A DNA stretch of 52,080 nt from Candidatus Saccharibacteria bacterium UBA6209 (GTDB lineage: Bacteria; Patescibacteriota; Saccharimonadia; Saccharimonadales; Saccharimonadaceae): positions 677 to 52,756 of the forward strand of contig DISN01000020.1 in assembly GCA_002421965.1 (NCBI GenBank), given 5' to 3'. The notes under the pieces were generated by a model. That model was not told the DNA's origin. It worked only from the letters and a program-made list of their open reading frames with translations, and made no database searches. Shown here piece after piece: positions 47,421-52,080 of the stretch (the stretch's first letter is position 1; the number at the start of each line of letters is the position of its first letter). The position numbers and the translations under genes are program-made.

Positions 47421-48707
47421 CTACTTGCTGTTTAGTTCAGCTAGTTTAGCGATGGTTTTATCAGTAATCAAGCGATTAGCGATGTCGCGGTGCACGTCAG
47501 GATTGTCAAACTGTTTGGCAGTTTTTGCGTCCTTGCCGTAGTACTGTCGCATGGTCTCAATCTGAGCCGACAGCTCTTCGTGAGAAACATCAATTTTTAG
47601 CTCTTTTGATAGCTCTGCTAGCACCAGTCCAGCCTTAACACGCCTCTCGGCAGCCGGCCGTACCTCTTTGGCCAGCCAGTCATCCTTATCGCTGAAGCCT
47701 TGAGCGCTTAGGTATGAATCAAGCTCAAGTCCACGATAAGCTAGGTTTTGCTGCATATCCTGCTCAATCGACCGAACCTGGTCTTCAACTAGAATCTCTG
47801 GCAGCTCAACCCTGATGTTGTCGGCCAACTCGCCAACCAGCTCATCCTTGAACTTCTCTTCGCTATCACGGCTCTTTTGCTCTTTAACTTCGCGCAAAAT
47901 ATCTTTTCGCAGATCGTCCATTGAAGTAAACGGACCACACTTGGCGGCAAATTCATCGTTTAGCTCCGGTAGCTTTGACTCGTTGACGGCCTTAAGTTCA
48001 ACAGAGAAAGAAACTTTCTGGTCAGCTAACTCTTTGGCGTGGTAATCCTTAGGAAACTTGAGCTCAAGATCAAACTTATCACCAGCCTTGTGGCCGACAA
48101 TACCCTCTTCAAATCCGGGGATAAACTGACCCGAACCAATCTTTAGTGAATAGTCCTCGGCCTTGCCGCCGTCAAACTCAACACCGTCCTTTTTGCCAAT
48201 AAAATCAATAACTACTTCGTCGCCTTCCTTAGCAGCTCGATCAACCTTGGTCTTTTCAGCAAAGTTTTCTTGCATGCGGCTAATGATATCGTCAGCATCC
48301 GTGTCAACGACCTTTACTTCGGCTCGCTTGGTCTTAAGCTTCTGGTAATCGGGTAGTTTTACAGCTGGTAGAATTGTCGCCTGGGCCGTAAATTCTAGCG
48401 TGTCACCTGGAACAAACTTCTTAACTTCAACCTCTGGTCGCTCAATTGCCTGGATCTTCTCGCGAACAAATGCCTCGGCAACAGCCTTAGACAAGGCGTT
48501 GTCCAAAGTTTCTTCCTGAAGTGCGTTAGGATTAATATTCTTAGCGACTACACTAAGCGGCACATGCCCCTTGCGGAATCCTGGGACTTTAACGTCACGT
48601 GACATTTTCTTTAGCGCAATCTGCTCGGCAGCCTCTAGCTCTGTGCGGTCGACGACAATCGTCAGAACAACCTTAGTCTCTGATAGTTTTTTCACTGTAG
48701 TTTTCAT
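47421..48707 (-). CDS. tig: Trigger factor
   Basis: 428 residues with all three domains. The ribosome-binding N-terminal domain contains 'VPGFRKGHVPLSVV' (the GFRxGxxP signature). The PPIase (FKBP-like) domain (about 150-235) has 'GDEVVIDFIGKKDGVEFDGG' (EVVIDFIGKKDGVEFDGG) and 'IPGFEEGIVGHKAGDKFDLEL' (PGFEEGIVGHKAGDKFDL). The helical C-terminal chaperone arms follow. It binds nascent chains at the tunnel exit by uL23. An extended -10 (TGTTATAAT) ends 8 nt before the ATG. Confidence 0.95.
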   Translation of the reverse strand: MKTTVKKLSETKVVLTIVVDRTELEAAEQIALKKMSRDVKVPGFRKGHVPLSVVAKNINPNALQEETLDNALSKAVAEAFVREKIQAIERPEVEVKKFVPGDTLEFTAQATILPAVKLPDYQKLKTKRAEVKVVDTDADDIISRMQENFAEKTKVDRAAKEGDEVVIDFIGKKDGVEFDGGKAEDYSLKIGSGQFIPGFEEGIVGHKAGDKFDLELKFPKDYHAKELADQKVSFSVELKAVNESKLPELNDEFAAKCGPFTSMDDLRKDILREVKEQKSRDSEEKFKDELVGELADNIRVELPEILVEDQVRSIEQDMQQNLAYRGLELDSYLSAQGFSDKDDWLAKEVRPAAERRVKAGLVLAELSKELKIDVSHEELSAQIETMRQYYGKDAKTAKQFDNPDVHRDIANRLITDKTIAKLAELNSK

Positions 48708-48715
48708 ATCTACTT

Positions 48716-48724
48716 ATTATAACA
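48716..48724 (-). promoter_or_regulatory. Extended -10 promoter of tig
   Basis: Minus strand TGTTATAAT (48724-48716), 8 nt before ATG 48707; the same TATCTGTTATAAT context as the trpS promoter. Confidence 0.6.
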
Positions 48725-48745
48725 GATACAGAGATATACTTCCAC

Positions 48746-48774
48746 TTGCAGTGTGTATGTGGTGACCATATAAT
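48746..48774 (+). promoter_or_regulatory. Promoter of the YdeI/OmdA-like gene, predicted leaderless
   Basis: TTGCAG (48746-48751), 17 bp, TATAAT (48769-48774), then 7 nt to ATG 48782. Confidence 0.7.
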
Positions 48775-48781
48775 TAGTCGC

Positions 48782-49066
48782 ATGAAGTCTGGCACTGTTC
48801 ATGACAAAATACCCGACCCGCTCAAAAAAGCCTTGCTGACAGATATTCGGGCACTAACCGCATGGAATTCCCTAACTCCGTTGGCCCGCAACGAATGGAT
48901 CTGCTGGACTATATCGCCCAAACAGCAATCAACTCGAGACAATCACGTCCAACGAGTAATCTCTGAGTTAAAAGAAGGCGTCCGTCGACCATGCTACTGG
49001 ATCGGTTGCGTCCACCGCACCGACAAGCCCATCAGCCCGTCAGTTCAAGCGATAATTAATCAGTAG
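48782..49066 (+). CDS. YdeI/OmpD-associated (OmdA) family protein
   Basis: 94 residues from ATG 48782. The pattern 'LTAWNSLTPLARNEWICW' followed by basic 'QQSTRDNHVQRVISELKEGVRRPCYWIGCVHR' (RVISELKEGVRRPCYW) matches the small YdeI/OmdA-type proteins. The family is widespread but poorly characterised; some members are called bacteriocin-protection proteins, and no enzymatic role is established. The in-frame ATG at 48746 coincides with the -35 box and is not used. It lies between tig (divergent) and hisS (convergent, 7-bp gap). Confidence 0.75.
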   Translation: MKSGTVHDKIPDPLKKALLTDIRALTAWNSLTPLARNEWICWTISPKQQSTRDNHVQRVISELKEGVRRPCYWIGCVHRTDKPISPSVQAIINQ

Positions 49067-49073
49067 CCCTTGG

Positions 49074-50408
49074 CTATATCTCAAAGACCGAATCTTCGTC
49101 GCCATCATAGCGATGATCCTTGACAGTGGTGATTACGCGGTTAAAGTCAACCCGCTGTTCGGTCGAATTATCCAGGTTTTTAACAGGATAAATACCGCTC
49201 TCTAGCTCAGTCTCTCCGACAAACATCACAAATGGTATACCTTTTTTGACTGCAGTTTTTAGTTGTTTATCAATCTTGCGAAGGGTAAAGTCGAACTCAA
49301 CCTTAACGTGAGCCTCGCGTAGCTTACGAACTAGCTGATCGGCGCCTTTTAGTGCCTTTTCATCAATTGCAATCACGTAAACATCAGTCTTGGTGCGGAC
49401 CTTTGGTAGCAGATTATGGACCTCTAGGAATTGCTGCATAGTCGTCGCACCCATACCAACGCCGACCGTAGGCGTTGGCTCGACGCCAAATAGACCGACC
49501 AGGCCATCGTAGCGTCCGCCTCCAAATAGTGCTCGGTTATTTTCTGGTGAATTATCAAAGAATTCAAATACCGTTCCAGTGTAGTAGTCCAGGCCGCGCA
49601 TAAGAGTAATGTCAAACTCAACATTGGTAATTCCCTTTTCGCTAAGCGTTCGCATAACTCGGCGGATCTCGACAACACTCGGGATATCAAGCATCGACTC
49701 TGGCAACACGTCAAGGGACTTCATCGAGATTAACTCGGCCAGCTTTGGCAGGCCAACCTGAGCATTACCCCCAAAGATCTCAATCGCCTGGCGCTTAAAC
49801 TCCTCAATTGGCAATTTATCCTTTTTATCGAGCAGTTTAGTCATCATTGTCGCGCCAATAAAATCCAGTCCCAAAAAGCCAGCCATCAGCTCGTTAATTA
49901 GCTTGCGGTTATTTATCCGGACCTTAAACATATCTTGAGTTGCCCCAAAAGCCATAACACTAGCGTGTGATAACTCAATAATTTCGGCATCAGCCCATGC
50001 ACCTTCAACACCAAACAAGTCAGCATTTAGCTGCCAGAACTCGCGTTCACGACCGCGTTGTGGACGCTCGTATCGCATAAAATTGGCGATCGAAAACAAC
50101 CTAGCTGGCATAGCCATCTCTTGGCGACGTGCCGCAACCATCCTTGAAAGCGAAGGCGTCATCTCTGGACGAATAGCCACCTGCCGGCCACCACGATCCT
50201 CAAACAGATACGTTTGCTCACCAGCCAGCTCCTGGCCCGATTTTGCAGTGTAAATCTCTAGTGGCTCAAGCAGTGGCGTGCCGTATTCTTCATAGCCAAA
50301 ACTCTCAGCAGTCTTCTTCCAGGTGCTAAAAATATAGTTCTGCAAACGCTTATCGTCTGGAAAGTAGTCTCTTGTACCTTTGTAGCTCTGGGTAGATAAA
50401 TTGCTCAT
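49074..50408 (-). CDS. hisS: Histidyl-tRNA synthetase
   Basis: 444 residues. Class II motifs: motif 1 near 'YGTPLLEPLEIYTAKSG', motif 2 'RLFSIANFMRYERPQRGREREFWQLNADLFG' (FMRYERPQRGREREFWQLNAD), HisA signatures 'LMRGLDYYTGTVFEF' and motif 3 'GGGRYDGLVGLFG'. The C-terminal anticodon-binding domain starts near residue 340. It charges tRNA-His. A promoter TTGACA (50507-50502), 17 bp, TACAAT (50484-50479) lies at the end of the methyltransferase gene. Confidence 0.96.
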   Translation of the reverse strand: MSNLSTQSYKGTRDYFPDDKRLQNYIFSTWKKTAESFGYEEYGTPLLEPLEIYTAKSGQELAGEQTYLFEDRGGRQVAIRPEMTPSLSRMVAARRQEMAMPARLFSIANFMRYERPQRGREREFWQLNADLFGVEGAWADAEIIELSHASVMAFGATQDMFKVRINNRKLINELMAGFLGLDFIGATMMTKLLDKKDKLPIEEFKRQAIEIFGGNAQVGLPKLAELISMKSLDVLPESMLDIPSVVEIRRVMRTLSEKGITNVEFDITLMRGLDYYTGTVFEFFDNSPENNRALFGGGRYDGLVGLFGVEPTPTVGVGMGATTMQQFLEVHNLLPKVRTKTDVYVIAIDEKALKGADQLVRKLREAHVKVEFDFTLRKIDKQLKTAVKKGIPFVMFVGETELESGIYPVKNLDNSTEQRVDFNRVITTVKDHRYDGDEDSVFEI

Positions 50409-50478
50409 GATTAGTTCTATTGTGTCATTTTACTGAGGTAATTGTCAACTCCGGCCACTGGAGTGACCCTATACTTTA

Positions 50479-50507
50479 ATTGTAGCATAGTTGTCTTATT
50501 TTGTCAA
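50479..50507 (-). promoter_or_regulatory. Near-consensus promoter of hisS
   Basis: Minus strand TTGACA, 17 bp, TGC-TACAAT. The leader is about 64 nt and holds an ACTCC/GGAGT hairpin; a second TTGACA (50445-50440) lies nearer the gene. Confidence 0.7.
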
Positions 50508-51032
50508 TACATGCTGCTGTAGCCAAATATACATCGCAACAGTAGCAGCCGTAGCAACATTTAGTGACCTAGTGGAGCCAAATTGTTCAATTTTCACCAC
50601 TTTATCTGCCACTGCCGCCATCTCTGGCGAGATGCCCGGACCCTCTTGACCGAACACCAGTACTGCAAGCTCCGGCAGCTCAACCTGACTGGCCGGCAGG
50701 CTACCCTCAATGTTATCAATAACGACAATACTCCGCTTCTGACGTCGCATCTCTTCTACAAATTCGCCTACGCTGGGCAGATAGTGTACTCGCAAATATT
50801 TATCGGTCATCATCGCACCACGTTTATTCCACTGTTTGCGCCCAATCACGTAAACATCCCTAATGCCAAAGGCATTGGCACTACGAACTATCGTCCCCAT
50901 GCTAAATTCACGCTCGGTATTTTCCAACGCTATGACTAACTGATGGCTCCTATCATCTAGTATTTGGATAATGTCAGCCTCAGACCTACCCTTAAACTCA
51001 TCAATTACGTTGCGATTGTCCTGCTCGCTCAT
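50496..51032 (-). CDS. SpoU/TrmH-family RNA 2'-O-methyltransferase
   Basis: 178 residues, a SPOUT trefoil-knot enzyme. Motif 1 region 'NTEREFSMGTIVRSANAFGI' (with the catalytic Arg), motif 2 'LAVLVFGQEGPGIS' and motif 3 'QFGSTRSLNVATAATVAMY' are all present. It methylates a ribose 2'-OH in tRNA or rRNA with SAM; which target is not decidable. It lacks the extra N-terminal domain of RlmB-type enzymes, so a tRNA target such as TrmH/TrmL is plausible. A TATAGT (51045-51040) ends 7 nt before the ATG, so it is probably leaderless. Confidence 0.88.
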   Translation of the reverse strand: MSEQDNRNVIDEFKGRSEADIIQILDDRSHQLVIALENTEREFSMGTIVRSANAFGIRDVYVIGRKQWNKRGAMMTDKYLRVHYLPSVGEFVEEMRRQKRSIVVIDNIEGSLPASQVELPELAVLVFGQEGPGISPEMAAVADKVVKIEQFGSTRSLNVATAATVAMYIWLQQHVLTK

Positions 51033-51078
51033 ACTAATAACTATACACCGTTACTGTTGTTTTATTTGTAGATTATAG

Positions 51079-51084
51079 TATAAT
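51079..51084 (+). promoter_or_regulatory. -10 box of the EEP hydrolase gene
   Basis: TATAAT (51079-51084) with TTGTTT (51057-51062) 16 bp upstream. The coding frame begins within a few nucleotides, at ATT 51089. Confidence 0.55.
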
Positions 51085-51088
51085 CCGC

Positions 51089-51793
51089 ATTAAGAGAGTC
51101 GCCACATTTAATGTCCTCGCAGACGCATACACTGGGTATGGCGACCTATCTCATGTCGACCCCGCATTACTTGATCAAGGTGCGCGCACAGACGCCACCG
51201 TAGATCTTATTGATTCTCTTGGGGTAGACTTGGTAGCATTACAAGAAGCCGAGTTACCTTTAGTACAGGCACTCTCAGACAAAGGTAGTTGGCAGTTGCT
51301 ATGGCAACCCAAAGGCTTAAGCAAACCTGACGGCTGTTTAACACTTGTACGAAAAGGGATTGAGGTGGATGGTAACGAATCAGTGGCGTTTAGTGATCGA
51401 TCTGGACACGTAGCACAGATTACCCATATTGGAGATGTCGCTTTTGCCAACAGCCATATCAAGTGGTCTCCCGAAGACGACCCTCATCATAAGGGTGTGT
51501 ATCAGATGAAAGAACTGCTAGGAGCATTAGGGTTACGATCAGCGGTTATTTTGGCCGATTGCAACGATCGTCCAGGCGGTCCAGTGAGGCGTCAGGTAGA
51601 ACAGGCTGGATTCACGGATCTAGGCAGGGACATTCCTACGGCTTACGTTGATCATGCACAAGTCGCAATTGACCTTTTGGCGGTTCGTGGTGTTTCTGCC
51701 AAGCTTATACCAACTAAACTTAAACCTATAAATATTCCCGACGCACAATGCCCATCTGATCATATCCCTCTAGTCGCAGAATTACAGCTTTAA
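51089..51793 (+). CDS. Endonuclease/exonuclease/phosphatase (EEP) fold protein, apparent ATT start
   Basis: About 234 residues. The frame reads [I/M]-KRVATFNVLADAYTG at its start: the metal-binding Asn of the EEP fold is in TFNVL. 'VDLVALQEAE' carries the catalytic Glu, 'FANSHIKWSP' the next His, 'VILADCNDRPG' the Asp/Asn pair and 'CPSDHIPLVAELQL' the C-terminal SDH. It is therefore a complete small phosphodiesterase/nuclease-type enzyme of unknown substrate. No ATG, GTG or TTG exists in frame before residue 48 (TTG 51230), which would cut off the first motif. ATT at 51089 is exactly where Met is expected. Confidence 0.75.
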   Translation: MKRVATFNVLADAYTGYGDLSHVDPALLDQGARTDATVDLIDSLGVDLVALQEAELPLVQALSDKGSWQLLWQPKGLSKPDGCLTLVRKGIEVDGNESVAFSDRSGHVAQITHIGDVAFANSHIKWSPEDDPHHKGVYQMKELLGALGLRSAVILADCNDRPGGPVRRQVEQAGFTDLGRDIPTAYVDHAQVAIDLLAVRGVSAKLIPTKLKPINIPDAQCPSDHIPLVAELQL

Positions 51794-51948
51794 CAAAATT
51801 TGATAAGTAACGCTTGATTTATTGAAGCCCAGGTTCCATGAAACATACGGAGTATTTGGTGGGTCGGGTCAGAGGCGATCCGCCGAAAACCTCATTTCTC
51901 GCTCTTCGTGCTAAAATGGGTTCTAGCCTTGTTGTACAAGGACACCAA
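51794..51948 (+). ncRNA. Possible structured non-coding RNA
   Basis: About 150 bp with no gene but with several potential stems on the plus strand: ATAC/GTAT around GGA near 51846-51857, GGCG/CGCC near 51883-51893, and AACCTCATTT with AAATGGGTT (one bulge) near 51898-51931. It ends in a 20-bp hairpin. No known family is recognised and no clear promoter is seen. Confidence 0.3.
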
Positions 51949-51990
51949 AGTAAAAGACCAGGTATTTTCCTGGTCTTTTACTTTGGTGCG
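51945..51990. terminator. Bidirectional 20-bp stem terminator
   Basis: CACCAAAGTAAAAGACCAGG, loop TATTTT, and its exact complement up to about 51987. It would end tRNA-Leu on the minus strand (overlapping its 3' CCA) and any plus-strand transcript from upstream. Confidence 0.8.
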
Positions 51991-52068
51991 GATGAAAGGA
52001 CTTGAACCTTCACGCCTTGCGGCACTAGCTCCTAAGGCTAGCGTGTCTACCAATTCCACCACATCCGC
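51984..52068 (-). tRNA. tRNA-Leu (anticodon UAG)
   Basis: Minus strand, 85 nt including an encoded CCA. Acceptor GCGGATG pairs with the 3' CATCCGC, discriminator A. D-arm GGTGGAATTGGTAGACAC, anticodon stem CTAGC/GCTAG with loop CTTAGGA (anticodon TAG), long class II variable arm (TGCCGCAAGGCGT), T-loop GGTTCAAGTCC. It reads CUA and probably all CUN codons. Confidence 0.95.
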
Positions 52069-52080
52069 ATATAAATTGTT

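Overview
The window looks like a chromosome segment of a Patescibacteria/CPR organism, most probably a Saccharibacteria (TM7) relative. This rests on gene content read by eye, not on a database search. The evidence is: a complete, compact ribosomal-protein superoperon that lacks uL30 (rpmD), a loss reported across CPR; an L-lactate dehydrogenase as the only central-metabolism enzyme seen; Cys-free uS14 and bL36; short intergenic gaps; a type IV pilin; and a diversity-generating retroelement (DGR), a class known to be common in CPR genomes.

Layout. 1-4.3 kb: a type IV pilin-like protein (+), then on the minus strand a TPR protein, a degenerate HolB-like DNA polymerase III delta' subunit, an RluD-type pseudouridine synthase and trpS. 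4.3-18.8 kb: ribosomal proteins, rpoA, infA and secY, all on the minus strand, apparently in three transcription units: rplC to rpsH, rplF to secY, and infA to rpsI. Each unit has a recognisable promoter and a hairpin terminator. 18.8-26 kb: two small membrane proteins with divergent promoters, rpsJ detached from its usual operon, ldh, tuf, an unrecognised 572-residue protein with an internal duplication, and tgt. 26-29.5 kb (+): a GBE1-like glycogen branching enzyme behind a structured leader, and a ThrE-type exporter. 29.6-41 kb (-): fusA, yajQ, rpsG, rpsL, rpoC, rpoB. 41-44 kb: a compact dTTP-supply group (tmk, dcd, folA, thyA). 44-46.7 kb: the DGR (avd, template repeat, variable repeat, target gene, reverse transcriptase). 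46.7-52 kb: clpP, tig, a YdeI/OmdA-like protein, hisS, a SpoU methyltransferase, an EEP-fold hydrolase, a possible non-coding RNA and tRNA-Leu(UAG).

The DGR is the most notable system. A template repeat (about 44463-44580) and a variable repeat (about 44879-44996) align without gaps over 118 bp with 25 mismatches. Of these, 24 fall on adenines of the template coding strand, the signature of adenine-directed mutagenic retrohoming. The target gene ends in a C-type-lectin-like domain that contains the variable repeat. The reverse transcriptase has the DGR-type IGNLTSQ motif 4 and a YGDD active site, and avd encodes the four-helix accessory protein. The arrangement is unusual: RT, target and template lie in that order on one strand, avd lies convergently on the other, and the RT starts three codons beyond, and in frame with, the clpP stop codon.

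A second theme is gene expression. At least ten genes have a clear -10 box 6-8 nt before the start codon, often of the extended TGnTATAAT type, which predicts leaderless mRNAs. Operon-internal genes have ordinary Shine-Dalgarno sequences instead. Several leaders (glgB, secY, rplC, rpsL) contain nested or mutually exclusive hairpins. RpoC has lost the cysteines of both zinc sites, in line with the Cys-free uS14 and bL36.
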